A stretch of 64,000 bases of DNA from the NCBI GenBank assembly GCA_039188975.1, contig JBCCYT010000003.1, positions 9,040 to 73,039 on the forward strand, written 5' to 3'. The DNA is from UBA11606 sp039188975 (GTDB lineage Bacteria > Actinomycetota > Acidimicrobiia > Acidimicrobiales > Aldehydirespiratoraceae). Under the pieces are notes generated by a model. That model searched no databases. It saw nothing but the letters and a program-made list of their open reading frames with translations, and was not told where the DNA came from. Of this stretch, positions 1 through 10,145 are shown one piece after another. Position 1 is the stretch's first letter; each line of letters opens with the position of its first letter. The translations under genes were made by a program, and so were the position numbers.

Positions 1-61
1 CCTATGTGACATTTCGGTGTCGGGTGGAACTAAACGGGCCACTCGCTCCGTTATTGCGGGC

Positions 62-241
62 ATGCGGGTTATCGGAGAGAAATTCACCAGTATCGAACGC
101 AACCTCCCCGTGATGGATGAGGGCCGGGTGTGCCTGGAAACCGACTGTGAGACGAAGCTGAGTCGGTACAACGATCAGGAGTACTGCTCGTTGCATGCGC
201 CGATGGTCGTCCCCCGGATGCGAGGCAAGGTCCTCGACTGA
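62..241 (+). CDS. Small Cys/His-rich (zinc-finger-like) protein
   Basis: Codes for 59 residues from ATG 62; an in-frame GTG at 17 and starts at 110 and 113 are alternatives. The visible motif is C24-x4-C29, then LSRYN, then C42-x2-H45, which could bind one zinc ion. Cys pairs around an LSRYN core are familiar from short actinobacterial zinc-finger segments of regulators, but no DNA-binding domain is present here. The stop codon lies inside the first copy of the hairpin repeat that follows. Function is unknown. The Cys/His spacing and the compact codon-like composition are the reasons for calling it real. Confidence 0.5.
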   Translation: MRVIGEKFTSIERNLPVMDEGRVCLETDCETKLSRYNDQEYCSLHAPMVVPRMRGKVLD

Positions 242-328
242 GAGGACGGTGTTGAGGTCCTCGACTGAGAGGACGGTGTTGAGGTCCTCGACTGAGAGGA
301 CGGTGTTGAGGTCCTCGACTGAGAGGAC
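230..328. repeat. Four tandem hairpins, 27-bp period
   Basis: An 18-nt hairpin (GTCCTC, 6-nt loop GACTGA, GAGGAC) occurs at 230-247, 257-274, 284-301 and 311-328, separated by the same 9 nt spacer, so the period is 27 bp. The copies are identical. The first overlaps the end and stop codon of the small upstream gene. It could be an expanded transcription terminator, an mRNA-stabilising element or a protein-binding array; no U-tract follows the stems. Confidence 0.9.
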
Positions 329-416
329 GGGTGGGTCGAACGGCTCATGAAGGTCGTGACTTGAACCGCACCGCCCGGCTCTTCTGTGGTCGTGCGGGCC
401 AGCCGATGCTGCGGGG

Positions 417-2759
417 GTGACCATTCGTGCGCGAGTTGCGGCGTGGCGCCTGACTCGGGTCGGTGTTGCCACCGTGATCTGTGGCGTTGTCGCGTCGTTG
501 GTCGGTGCTGCGGTGATGGTCAATGTCGAGCGAGGCCGCCAGCGGTCGTTCACGGCGAATGCTGCTGAGGCGGAAGCAGCGATTGAGACGCGGCTTGCGG
601 TGTACGAAGAGGTGCTGGAGGGGATCCGTGGTCTGTACCGGTCTGACTTCGGGGTTGACCGGGCGGAGTTCCATCGGTTTGTGGATGTCGACGGCCTGAT
701 TGCGCGTTGGCCGGGTATCGACGTGGTGGGTTTTGCTCGGCGGCTGCCGGCGGAGGCGGTGCCGGCGTATGAGAGTGCGGTGCGGAGCGACACAACGCTC
801 CATGTCGGCGGCTATCCCGATTTCGCCGTCCGGCCCCAAGCGGTCGTGGGCGCGGATGCGGTGGTGTTGGAGTTTGTCGAGCCGATGGCCGGCAACGAGG
901 CGTCGCTCGGCTTTGATCTGTCGAGCGATCCCGACCGCGCTGCGGCGATGATCGCTGCTCGCGATACGGGTCAACCGTCGGCGACGGCACCGGTGCAGCT
1001 GGAGAACCGGTCGACGGGTGCATCGGGTGTCGTGCTGCTCGCTCCGTTGTTCGATGGCGATGCGACGCGCATTGCGGACCGGCGAGCGAACATCGCCGGT
1101 TATGTGGTTGCCAAATTTCGAGTCGATGAGATGTTGTCGGAGGCTACGGCCACGGTTCCGCTTGGGGTGACGGTGGTCGATGCGTCGGTTGAAACGGAGC
1201 GGGCTGGTTTGTTGCTCGGCGGTGATGACGCGTCGGGGCGTGAACTCACGTTCGATGTCTCGTTTGGGGGTCGGACGTGGCTGGTCCAGGTGCACGACGG
1301 GGCGTCGTCGCTCCCGCTGGGTGTTCCGGGACCGGCTTTTGTTGCGGCGATCGGGTTGGTACTGACGCTGTTGCTCACCGTGCTCTTCGAGAACCTCGTG
1401 CGGTCGTACCGCGATGTGGTTGGGCGGGCGGCGCTTGGCTCTGAGGTTCGGCTCGACCCGATCACCGGTTTGTTGAATCGGTTCGGGTTGGCGGAAGCGG
1501 TCGCGGTGGAGCTGGAAGCCGCCGATGATCCCGCGAAGGTCGCGGTCGTCTTGCTCGACATCGACATGTTCAAACGGGTCAATGACGAGCGTGGTCGGGC
1601 GGCAGGGGACGACTTGTTGCGGGCGGTAGGGCGGGCGATTCAGCGCAGTGCGGGGGATGACGCGTTTGCGGGTCGGTTGGTCGGCGACCAGTTCGCGGTG
1701 GTGCTGTGCGACCGAACGGCTTCTGGCGAACGGGCGTTGGCGTTGGCGCACGGGGTCCGTCGTTTGATCGCGACGATCCATGAGGTGGGCCGGATCCCGA
1801 TCGCGGTGACGGCAACGGTTGGTTTGGCGTATGGCCGAGATGCTGATTCCGAAGTGTTGTTGAACGATGCCGGAGCGGCGCTTCATGAGGCGAAGCGAGC
1901 TGGTGGTGACCGGGTCGAGGTGTTCGACCAGAAGCTTCGGCAGCGGCTCGAACGGCAGATGCGGCTCGAGACCGATCTGCGGGTGGCGGTGCAGGAACGA
2001 CAGTTCGTTTTGCGGTACCAGCCCCAGGCGAGCGCCCGCACTGGCGAGATCGTCGGTTTCGAAGTTCTGATCCGTTGGGAGCACCCGGAGATGGGGTTGC
2101 TCGGGCCGCAGGACTTCGTGGAGGTTGCGGAGCAGGCCGGGATCGTGCAGCACCTCGACCGTTTCGTGATCGAGGAGGCAGCCCGTCAGCAACGGGCGTG
2201 GCGCGAGCAGCTCGGTCGCCCGGTTGAGCTCGGCGTCAACTTGTCGGGCGTGACGCTGGTGAAAGACGCAATCGTCGACGTGGTCCGCCAGGCACTCACT
2301 CGGTACGAGATGCACCCGAGCGATTTGTGTATCGAGATTACGGAGACGGCGATCATCGATTCTCCGGAGCTGGCGCAGTCTCGCTTGGAGGCGCTTCGAG
2401 CGTTGAGTGTCCGGATCGATCTCGATGATTTCGGCACCGGGTATTCGTCGCTGACCCATCTGCAGCGGATGCCGCTCACGGGGATCAAGGTCGATCGGTG
2501 TTTCGTGAGCGGGATGACGACCGAGGCGAAGGATGCGGCGATCGTCGAGGCGTCGATTCGGCTGGCCCAGCAGCTCGGCTTGCGGGTCGTGGCTGAGGGG
2601 GTCGAGGACACGGCGCAGGCCGCATATCTCGATGCGCTCGATTGTGATCTCCTGCAGGGCTACCTGGTCGGGCGACCGTTGAGCCCTGAGCAAGCGACGG
2701 AACTGTTGGCGGCGGGCACAATCGTGCCGGTCACCGGCGGTTCGGTTCGTCGTGGCTGA
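417..2759 (+). CDS. Membrane CHASE-GGDEF-EAL protein, probable c-di-GMP phosphodiesterase
   Basis: 780 residues from a GTG start. One N-terminal membrane segment (about 13-35), an extracellular CHASE-like sensor (about 45-290), a second membrane segment (about 305-325), then GGDEF (about 340-500) and EAL (about 520-765). The cyclase signature reads VGDQF near residue 422 instead of GGDEF, so cyclase activity is doubtful. The EAL domain keeps EVLIRW near 549, DDFGTGYSS near 669 and VAEGVE, so it probably hydrolyses c-di-GMP, with the degenerate GGDEF as a possible GTP-sensing module. It stands alone downstream of the hairpin repeat. The sensed ligand is unknown; CHASE domains typically bind small molecules outside the cell. 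Confidence 0.85.
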   Translation: MTIRARVAAWRLTRVGVATVICGVVASLVGAAVMVNVERGRQRSFTANAAEAEAAIETRLAVYEEVLEGIRGLYRSDFGVDRAEFHRFVDVDGLIARWPGIDVVGFARRLPAEAVPAYESAVRSDTTLHVGGYPDFAVRPQAVVGADAVVLEFVEPMAGNEASLGFDLSSDPDRAAAMIAARDTGQPSATAPVQLENRSTGASGVVLLAPLFDGDATRIADRRANIAGYVVAKFRVDEMLSEATATVPLGVTVVDASVETERAGLLLGGDDASGRELTFDVSFGGRTWLVQVHDGASSLPLGVPGPAFVAAIGLVLTLLLTVLFENLVRSYRDVVGRAALGSEVRLDPITGLLNRFGLAEAVAVELEAADDPAKVAVVLLDIDMFKRVNDERGRAAGDDLLRAVGRAIQRSAGDDAFAGRLVGDQFAVVLCDRTASGERALALAHGVRRLIATIHEVGRIPIAVTATVGLAYGRDADSEVLLNDAGAALHEAKRAGGDRVEVFDQKLRQRLERQMRLETDLRVAVQERQFVLRYQPQASARTGEIVGFEVLIRWEHPEMGLLGPQDFVEVAEQAGIVQHLDRFVIEEAARQQRAWREQLGRPVELGVNLSGVTLVKDAIVDVVRQALTRYEMHPSDLCIEITETAIIDSPELAQSRLEALRALSVRIDLDDFGTGYSSLTHLQRMPLTGIKVDRCFVSGMTTEAKDAAIVEASIRLAQQLGLRVVAEGVEDTAQAAYLDALDCDLLQGYLVGRPLSPEQATELLAAGTIVPVTGGSVRRG

Positions 2760-2825
2760 GCCGAACGTCCTATTCGTCGACCCGGGCTGCGGCTTGGGTC
2801 CTGACCTCGCCTACACTTTCGAACC

Positions 2826-2954
2826 ATGACTCTCGCTGTCGTCTGGCATTTCTGGATCGCCCCGGTTCTCGTCGGTGCCTGTGTCCTCGTGTTGCTGGTC
2901 TCCGTCGTCGGGTACCTCTCGCAGGTCACCTACAAGCGTTACCCGCGGGACTGA
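2826..2954 (+). CDS. Small single-pass membrane protein (42 aa)
   Basis: ATG 2826 opens a 42-residue reading frame with one hydrophobic helix (about residues 8-31) followed by a basic tail ending in YKRYPRD. The stop lies 1 nt before the GTG of the metalloprotease gene, so the two are probably cotranscribed. A -10-like TACACT sits 8 nt before the ATG, suggesting a leaderless transcript. The function is unknown; a membrane partner or anchor for the downstream protease is a guess from position only. Confidence 0.55.
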   Translation: MTLAVVWHFWIAPVLVGACVLVLLVSVVGYLSQVTYKRYPRD

Positions 2955-2955
2955 C

Positions 2956-4029
2956 GTGAGCGGCGCCGTCGATTGGGACGTCGCTCGTACTGTCGCGGCC
3001 AAGGTCGCCGGCAAGGAGCCGTACACCGCCGCTCGGTATCGAGACGGCTTGGAAGAGGATTTCGATCGGTACACGGCGATGGCCGAGGATCTCGTGGCCG
3101 AGTGCACCGGGCTTCGGTCGTTGGACGGCAACGCCCGGGGGCGGGTCACGAATCGTGAGGGCTGGGTCGAAGCGAACCTGGCGTCGTTTCAGCGCCTGCT
3201 GAAGCCGATCACGAACAAGCTCGAAGACAAGATGGACGGCAACGACGGCGGCTTCGGTTCGAAGATCGCCGGCGCGGAGCTGGGCGCGATGCTGGGTTGG
3301 ATGTCGACTCGGGTGCTCGGCCAGTACGACTTGCTGGTCATCGAAGACGAGAATCCTGAAGAGCAAGACATCGTCTATTACGTCGCTCCGAACGTGTTGG
3401 CACTGGAGAAGCGCTACGCGTTCCCTCCCCAGGAGTTCCGGCTCTGGTTGGCGCTGCACGAAGTCACCCACCGGGCCCAGTTCACCGGGGTGCCGTGGAT
3501 GCGCGAGCACTTCCTCGGTCTGGTGAATTCCACGATGGATTCCGTCGACCCCGACCCCAAGCGGGTGTTGGCGGCGGCCCAGCGGCTGCTCGAAGCTCGC
3601 AAGCGGGGCGAAGACCCGATGGATCAGGGCGGCATCATGGCCTTGTTCGCGTCGGAGGAGCAGCTGGCGGTGATCAATGAGGTCGCCGGCCTGATGAGCC
3701 TGCTCGAAGGTCACGGCGACGTCACGATGGATCGGGCCGGCAAGGATCTGATCCCGTCGCAGGAACGGTTCGCTCGGGTGCTGCGCAACCGTCGTCAGAA
3801 CACGAGCGGATTCGCGAAGGTGTTCCAGCGTCTCGCCGGGCTCGAAGCGAAGATGAAGCAGTACGCCGAAGGCGAGTACTTCATCGATGTGGTCGAGAAG
3901 GCGGGCGGTATCGAGATGCTCGACAAGGCGTGGGCCGAGCCGGCGAATGTGCCGTCGATCTCGGAGATCCGTGAGCCGTCGCTGTGGCTCGACCGGGTCA
4001 ACGCAACGTCGGCGGCGTCGGCTGCCTGA
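2956..4029 (+). CDS. Zinc-dependent metalloprotease-like protein, DUF2342 family
   Basis: 357 residues from GTG 2956, chosen because it follows the upstream stop by 1 nt; longer in-frame extension would read through the small membrane gene. The key motif is HEVTH in ALHEVTHRAQF, a gluzincin-type HExxH zinc site, in the context usual for the actinobacterial DUF2342 family, part of which is linked with coenzyme F420 biosynthesis loci. In other actinobacteria the gene also sits directly before tilS, as here. Substrate and exact role are not established. No signal peptide is seen, so it is probably cytoplasmic. Confidence 0.8.
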   Translation: MSGAVDWDVARTVAAKVAGKEPYTAARYRDGLEEDFDRYTAMAEDLVAECTGLRSLDGNARGRVTNREGWVEANLASFQRLLKPITNKLEDKMDGNDGGFGSKIAGAELGAMLGWMSTRVLGQYDLLVIEDENPEEQDIVYYVAPNVLALEKRYAFPPQEFRLWLALHEVTHRAQFTGVPWMREHFLGLVNSTMDSVDPDPKRVLAAAQRLLEARKRGEDPMDQGGIMALFASEEQLAVINEVAGLMSLLEGHGDVTMDRAGKDLIPSQERFARVLRNRRQNTSGFAKVFQRLAGLEAKMKQYAEGEYFIDVVEKAGGIEMLDKAWAEPANVPSISEIREPSLWLDRVNATSAASAA

Positions 4030-4033
4030 GCCG

Positions 4034-4921
4034 ATGGCGATCGCGGAGCTGCTCGAACGATGCAGCTTCGGCGAGGGTGAGCTGCATCTCGGGGTGAGCG
4101 GCGGCACGGACAGTGTTGCGATGGCGGTGCTGGCGCGTGCGGCCGGGCGGCCGTTCACGATCTGGCATGTCCATCACGGCGTGCGAGCAGGCGCCGACGG
4201 CGACGCCGCGTTCGTCGAAGACTTGGCGGCCGAGTGGGGGGTGCCGTTCGAACTGCGTCGCCTCGATCTGGAACCCAGCGCGAACTTCGAAGCGACCGCT
4301 CGCGAGCAGCGATACGCCGTGCTGCCCAACGATGTGTGCGTGGCTCACACGGCCGACGACCGGGCCGAGACGGTGCTGCTCAACCTGTTTCGTGGCGCCG
4401 GGCTGGTCGGTGCTGCGGCTCGCATGGAGCAGGTGCGTCGACCGATCCTTCGCTTGCGGCGATCCGACACCGAGGCGGTGTGTGCCGAAGCGGGGATCGT
4501 GCCCCGTGAAGATGAAACGAACGCCGATGTTCGGCATCGTCGTGCTGCGGTGCGGCACCGGGTGCTGCCCGAGGTCAATGCCGTATTCGATCGTGACGTG
4601 GTGCCGATCCTCAACCGGCACGCCGACCTGCTCGCCGACGCCCTCGACGTGGTGGCGACCGCGGCCGACGCGGTCGATCCGACCGACGCAAGAGCGTTGC
4701 GGGCGGCGCCGCGGGCGGTGGCGAGCGAAGCGCTGCGACGGTGGATCGTGGCCGAATCCAACGATCCGTACGCCGTCGACGCCGCAACGATCGACCGGGT
4801 GCTGGCCGTCGTCGATGGCGAATGCCGAGCGGCGGAAACGGTGGGCGGGCATCGGGTTGCCCGGCGAGAGGGGCGGCTGTCGTTCTCGGTAGCCTCGGGG
4901 GATGGACAAGCCCGCACCTGA
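4034..4921 (+). CDS. tilS: tRNA(Ile)-lysidine synthase TilS
   Basis: 295 residues from ATG 4034, 4 nt after the metalloprotease stop. The N-type ATP pyrophosphatase P-loop appears as SGGTDS near residue 19, followed by the HVHHGVRAGADGD and HTADDRAETVLLNLFRGAG segments typical of TilS. The enzyme adds lysine to C34 of the CAU-anticodon tRNA-Ile so that it reads AUA. The protein is shorter than E. coli TilS and lacks its C-terminal domains, as is usual in actinobacteria. The hpt-ftsH genes that commonly follow tilS are absent here. The 3' end overlaps the next small gene by 20 nt. Confidence 0.9.
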   Translation: MAIAELLERCSFGEGELHLGVSGGTDSVAMAVLARAAGRPFTIWHVHHGVRAGADGDAAFVEDLAAEWGVPFELRRLDLEPSANFEATAREQRYAVLPNDVCVAHTADDRAETVLLNLFRGAGLVGAAARMEQVRRPILRLRRSDTEAVCAEAGIVPREDETNADVRHRRAAVRHRVLPEVNAVFDRDVVPILNRHADLLADALDVVATAADAVDPTDARALRAAPRAVASEALRRWIVAESNDPYAVDAATIDRVLAVVDGECRAAETVGGHRVARREGRLSFSVASGDGQART

Positions 4922-5051
4922 CGCCGCGAAGCTGCTCGCCTACTGGGAAGAGTGGGAGACCGGCGAAACCCCGCCCGGCAAGGTCATGAGCAATCTCAAG
5001 ACCGGCGGCCTGCCCGACCTGTTGCAGTCGCTGATCGAGGGCGAGTCCTGA
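4902..5051 (+). CDS. Conserved-looking small protein (49 aa)
   Basis: ATG 4902 lies inside the end of tilS in another frame and gives 49 residues. The centre is Trp/acid-rich (AYWEEWETGETPPGKVM) followed by SNLKTGGLPDLLQSL. TAGCCT lies 6 nt upstream and could be a leaderless -10 within tilS. The product is acidic, soluble and has a predicted helical end. Overlap with tilS and direct junction with the Nudix gene imply an operon. Function unknown; strong amino-acid patterning and a clean fit between two genes support it being translated. Confidence 0.6.
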   Translation: MDKPAPDAAKLLAYWEEWETGETPPGKVMSNLKTGGLPDLLQSLIEGES

Positions 5052-5773
5052 GCGACCGGTTTGCCCCGCCACCCGGTCGCGGGGGACCTCAGGTCATCCC
5101 TCGTCCTCCGAGTGCCGAGGTCGGCGGACCGCCGCCGTGGGGCGTGCGGCGCGATGGTGCGCCGTTACCGTCGCTGGACGAGATCGTTGCTCGCCTCGAC
5201 GCGCACCGTGACCCGGTCGTGCTGGGCGACGTCGCCCCGGAGACCGGCGAATCGGCCGTGCTGTGTGTGCTGTACGACGACCATGGCGGGCCGCACGTGT
5301 TGTTGACCAGACGTTCGCCGAAGATGCGCCATCACGCCCACGAGGTGTCGTTCCCGGGCGGTCGCCGCGACGACACCGACGCCAACCTGTGGTCGACCGC
5401 GCTGCGAGAAGCCGAAGAAGAGGTGGCGCTCGATCCGTCGACCGTGACCGAGGTCGGCGGCCTCGACCGGTTCACCACGGTCGGTTCCCGTTCGCTCATT
5501 CACCCGTTCGTGGCAGTGAGCGAAACGGTGCCGGACGTGCGGGTTGCCTCACCGAACGAGGTCGAAGCGATCGTGCGGGTCCCGATCGCTGAGTTGTTGC
5601 GGGCCGACGTGTGGCGCGAAGAGATCTGGGGAATCCGCGACCTGGGCCCTCGAGCGTTGACGTTCTTCGAGATCGAAGGCGACACGATCTGGGGAGCGAC
5701 CGGCTCCATGCTGCGCCAACTCCTCGCCATCGCAACCGGAACCGACGGCTCGATCCTCGGCGGCCCGGGCTGA
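5048..5773 (+). CDS. Nudix hydrolase, CoA-pyrophosphatase type
   Basis: The Nudix box is visible as FPGGRRDDTD...ALREAEEEVAL (about residues 100-125), the arrangement seen in NudL/CoAse-type enzymes that cleave CoA or related nucleoside diphosphates. The start is uncertain: the coding-looking sequence reaches back to 5048 (CTG, overlapping the previous stop as CTGA), where SDRFAPP begins, but no ATG, GTG or TTG lies between there and GTG 5144. The 241-residue CTG-start version would be translationally coupled to the upstream gene; the 5144 version keeps the whole Nudix domain. Cytoplasmic housecleaning role inferred. Confidence 0.8.
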   Translation: MSDRFAPPPGRGGPQVIPRPPSAEVGGPPPWGVRRDGAPLPSLDEIVARLDAHRDPVVLGDVAPETGESAVLCVLYDDHGGPHVLLTRRSPKMRHHAHEVSFPGGRRDDTDANLWSTALREAEEEVALDPSTVTEVGGLDRFTTVGSRSLIHPFVAVSETVPDVRVASPNEVEAIVRVPIAELLRADVWREEIWGIRDLGPRALTFFEIEGDTIWGATGSMLRQLLAIATGTDGSILGGPG

Positions 5774-5776
5774 TCC

Positions 5777-6586
5777 TCAGCAGCTGGTCTCGTGCTCGGC
5801 GGTGCTGAGGTTGGTGAGGAGTTGGGTGACGCCGACGGCGGTCGGGTGGAGGAAGTCATCGACCGGTTCCCGGTGGCCGACCGTTTCGACGTCGCGGATC
5901 GACCACGGCAAGAGTTCGCATCCCAGCCCGGCGGCGACGAGGTCGTTGAGGGCTCGTAGCTCGGCGGTTTCTTGTGGTGTGGGTGTGGGTTGGCCGAGCG
6001 GTCCGTAGATCACGGGCACGCCGACGACGATGACGCGATGGCCAGCGTCCCGGTAGCGCTCGACCGCATCGACATAGGGGGTTGCGTCGGCGATGCCGAC
6101 ATCCCAAATCGACACGCCGATCACGACGGTGCCGTCAAAGTCCGCGTCGGGGAGGTCGAGTCGGTTGACCTCCCCGACCAGAGGGGCGAGCACGAACCCG
6201 CGGCCCGGATAGGCCGAACCGAAACCGATTTCTTCGGCGGCCGCAGTGAACGTCGAGTCGCCGACGAGGAACCAGCTGCGGTCGTCGGCGTCGAGTTCGA
6301 TCGGGCCCGCCAGTGCGGTCAGCGCAGCCCGGTCGACCGCCTGCTCGGGATCACCCAAACCGGCCGGCTGATCGCGTTCGTCGACCGCGGCGTTGCCGGT
6401 TTCGGTTTCGCTCGGCTCGTCGCCGACGACTCGCTCGACCCCGACCGCAGGCGGCGGTACCGCCGGTCCCTGCGTTGGCGTGCTGTCGGCCATCACGACC
6501 CCGGCAATGAGCGCGGCAAGGAGCACCGGACGAACGCGGTGGGTCCATGGCGTTGCCTCGCCATCGGCCGGGGGGAGCAGTGGCAC
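5777..6586 (-). CDS. Membrane-anchored SGNH-hydrolase-like protein
   Basis: 269 residues from a GTG start. A single hydrophobic segment near residues 18-33 acts as signal anchor, followed by a Pro/Asp/Glu-rich linker. The globular part begins with FLVGDSTF (GDS block of SGNH/GDSL hydrolases) and ends with DDFLHPTA (the D-x2-H block), so the Ser-Asp-His triad is plausible. Such domains act on acyl or acetyl esters of envelope glycans in other bacteria; the substrate here is unknown. It is convergent with the Nudix gene and divergent from the next gene. Confidence 0.7.
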   Translation of the reverse strand: MPLLPPADGEATPWTHRVRPVLLAALIAGVVMADSTPTQGPAVPPPAVGVERVVGDEPSETETGNAAVDERDQPAGLGDPEQAVDRAALTALAGPIELDADDRSWFLVGDSTFTAAAEEIGFGSAYPGRGFVLAPLVGEVNRLDLPDADFDGTVVIGVSIWDVGIADATPYVDAVERYRDAGHRVIVVGVPVIYGPLGQPTPTPQETAELRALNDLVAAGLGCELLPWSIRDVETVGHREPVDDFLHPTAVGVTQLLTNLSTAEHETSC

Positions 6587-6624
6587 ATGTCCAGAGTCGG
6601 CAGTTCGTCGCCTACCATCAGGAG

Positions 6625-7005
6625 ATGCCCGAGATCCGATTCTCTGCCGACACCCACCCGGAGCTGGTTCGTCAGGTCCAGGTTTGGCTCGAGTCGACGG
6701 AGGCTGAGCGCACCGCGAGCGATGTGGTAGAGGTCAGCGCCCAGCTGACCAAGGATGCGTTGCGAATCATCGCCTCCGCGGCCCCGGCCCCGATTGCGGA
6801 ATCCGACCTGGTGAAGGGGTTGACCGGCCTCGGTCATCGGGCCACCGACATCAGCCGCGACACCATGCTCGCCGGGCTCGACGGGCTCGCATCGGTGACC
6901 GACGGTCGCCTCGTGAAGAAGGTCAGCGAGAGCGGCGCCAAAGCCGCGTATGAAATGAATGCAGCCACCGCGAGGCAGCTCCTGAAGTCCGTCCTCGGCG
7001 GCTAA
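6625..7005 (+). CDS. Uncharacterised 126-aa cytoplasmic protein
   Basis: ATG 6625 has AGGAG directly upstream and also a TACCAT hexamer 7 nt upstream, so it could be leaderless or SD-led. The product has no membrane segment. It looks like an alpha-helical protein with alternating short helices (VVEVSAQLTKDALRIIAS; SDLVKGLTGLGHRA), perhaps a winged-helix-like or regulatory domain, but no family is recognised. It precedes guaB3-guaA by 51 nt, with TAACAT at the gene end possibly serving as the -10 of the next transcript. Confidence 0.65.
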   Translation: MPEIRFSADTHPELVRQVQVWLESTEAERTASDVVEVSAQLTKDALRIIASAAPAPIAESDLVKGLTGLGHRATDISRDTMLAGLDGLASVTDGRLVKKVSESGAKAAYEMNAATARQLLKSVLGG

Positions 7006-7056
7006 CATCGTCTCTTTCCACCCCACGCTGGTGGGGCCGAACGGAGAGGCGCCCCC

Positions 7057-7907
7057 ATGGCCGAAGTACAGATCGGGCGAGGCAAGACCGCCCGGCAGGC
7101 CTACGAACTCGACGATGTGACCATCGTGCCGAGTCGGCGAACCCGCAATGCCGACGACGTCGACCTGTCGTGGAAGATCGACGCGTACAAGCTTGGTCTT
7201 CCGATGATCGCGGCAGGCATCGCTGCGCCGATGACGACCGACGATGCCGTCACCGCGGGTGCTGCGGGTGCCCTCGCCGTCGTCAACCTCGAAATGCTGT
7301 TCGCGGAGCACGGCGATGCCACCGGTCTCGCCGCGGCACTCAACGAAGCCCGTGGGGAGCATCGCATCGCGGTCAGCGTTTCCCCGAAGAACGCCGAAGA
7401 GCTCGTGCCCCACGCAGTGAAGGCCGAAGCCGAGCTCATCATCATTCGCGGCGATGTCGTCTCGGCCCAGCACGTCTCGTCACAGGGCGACACGCTCGAT
7501 CTCAAGACGTTCATTCGCAGCCTCGACACCCCGGTCGTCGTCGGCGCTTGCCAGAGCTACGAAGCCGGTCTGCACCTGATGCGCACCGGAGCGGCGGGCG
7601 TGCTCGTCGGCAACAACGGTGGCGGCGCCGGCATCGACGTTCCGCTCGCCACTGCGATTGCCGATGTGCGAGCCGCTCGGGTTCGTCACCTCGATGAAAC
7701 GGGCGTTTACTGCCATCTCATCGCGATGGGCGCGATCGAGAGCGGCACCGACGTCGCCAAGGCGATTGCCATCGGTGCGGATGCGGTCGTCGTCGACCAG
7801 TCGATGGTGACGGGCGATGAACCGGTCGCCGATGACCTGCGAGAGACGATGGCGGTCTGTGGGTACACCGACGTGAAGGCCTTCCAGAAGGCCGAGGTCG
7901 TCGTCCG

Positions 7908-7911
<4 letters not shown>
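7057..7911 (+). CDS. guaB3: GuaB3-type IMP dehydrogenase-family protein, active-site loop missing
   Basis: 284 residues. The start (IGRGKTARQAYELDD, TIVPSRRTRNADDVDLSW) and the block IVVGACQSY-like/LMRTGAAGVLVG match GuaB3, the IMPDH-family paralogue next to guaA in actinobacteria. No CBS domains are present. IMPDH and GMP reductase need a Cys-containing loop after GVLVG; here the sequence runs GNNGGGAGIDVPLATAIADV, lacking both Cys and about ten residues of the loop, and the C-terminal part is also short. Actinobacterial GuaB3 often lacks the Cys, and a cyanobacterial GuaB3 has been reported as a GMP reductase, so the role here (enzyme, remnant or regulator of GMP synthesis) is open. Its stop overlaps the guaA start. 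Confidence 0.8.
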
Positions 7912-9488
<1,577 letters not shown>

Positions 9489-9494
9489 GGGCGA

Positions 9495-10067
9495 GTGGCA
9501 GGAGCGGTGGACGCTGACGGCTACCAGCGGGCGGCCGCGCTGTTCGGCGAGGTCATCACGACCCTCACCGATGAGGAATGGGAACTGACCACCCACCCCG
9601 ACGACTGGACCGCCATCACCACCACGGCCTGGGTCGTCGTCGGCGACGCCCAGTTACGGGGCGCCGCTGAAGGCGAAGCGCTCGGCACGGTCGGCGAATT
9701 CGACGCCGCCATCCTCGGCTCGAACCCGGTCGCCGCATGGCGAGGCACCGCCGTCGCCGCGATCAGCGCGTTGCGGTCGGTCGACCCCGCCGCAGTGATC
9801 GTTCCCCACCCCGACGGGCACGTGCTGCTCGCCGACCTGCTCGCCCAACGAGTCAGCGAGAACCTCGTCCGGGCATGGGACATCGGTCGAGCCGTCGGCC
9901 GCCCCGTCGACCTGCCCGGCGATCTCGCCGACGCCTGCCTCGATTTCTGGGCCGACCACGCCGACGCCGTCCTGGCCGGCGGCGTGCTGCCCGACACCCC
10001 GGTCGAGCCAAGCGCCGATGCGTCGACCGTCGAGCGTTTCCTCGCCCTGATGGGCCGAACTGCCTGA
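9495..10067 (+). CDS. DinB/MDMPI-fold protein, TIGR03086-like
   Basis: 190 residues from GTG 9495, 6 nt after guaA. The pattern resembles the actinobacterial TIGR03086 / maleylpyruvate-isomerase N-domain family: a four-helix DinB fold with an RAWDIGRAVGRPVDLP segment in the place of the usual VHxWDLA. The metal-binding histidines expected in mycothiol-dependent members are not obvious (ITTTAWVVVGD, ENLVRAWD), so it may not bind metal. Possibly thiol- or stress-related, but no substrate can be named. Position suggests it may be read through from guaA. Confidence 0.6.
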   Translation: MAGAVDADGYQRAAALFGEVITTLTDEEWELTTHPDDWTAITTTAWVVVGDAQLRGAAEGEALGTVGEFDAAILGSNPVAAWRGTAVAAISALRSVDPAAVIVPHPDGHVLLADLLAQRVSENLVRAWDIGRAVGRPVDLPGDLADACLDFWADHADAVLAGGVLPDTPVEPSADASTVERFLALMGRTA

Positions 10068-10145
10068 CCCGACGAAACGGCGAGACACCCATCTGAGATA
10101 CTCGGGACCAGCGGGATGCGGCGGCATCCCTGTCTGGAGAAACCC

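Noticed and set aside
230..328. CRISPR array
   Set aside because: Units of 27 bp are identical throughout with no unique spacers, and no cas genes are present.
345..2693. Very long minus-strand open frame (782 codons) opposite the CHASE-GGDEF-EAL gene
   Set aside because: Arg/Pro/His-rich composition without domain pattern; it mirrors the codon bias of the real gene on the other strand.
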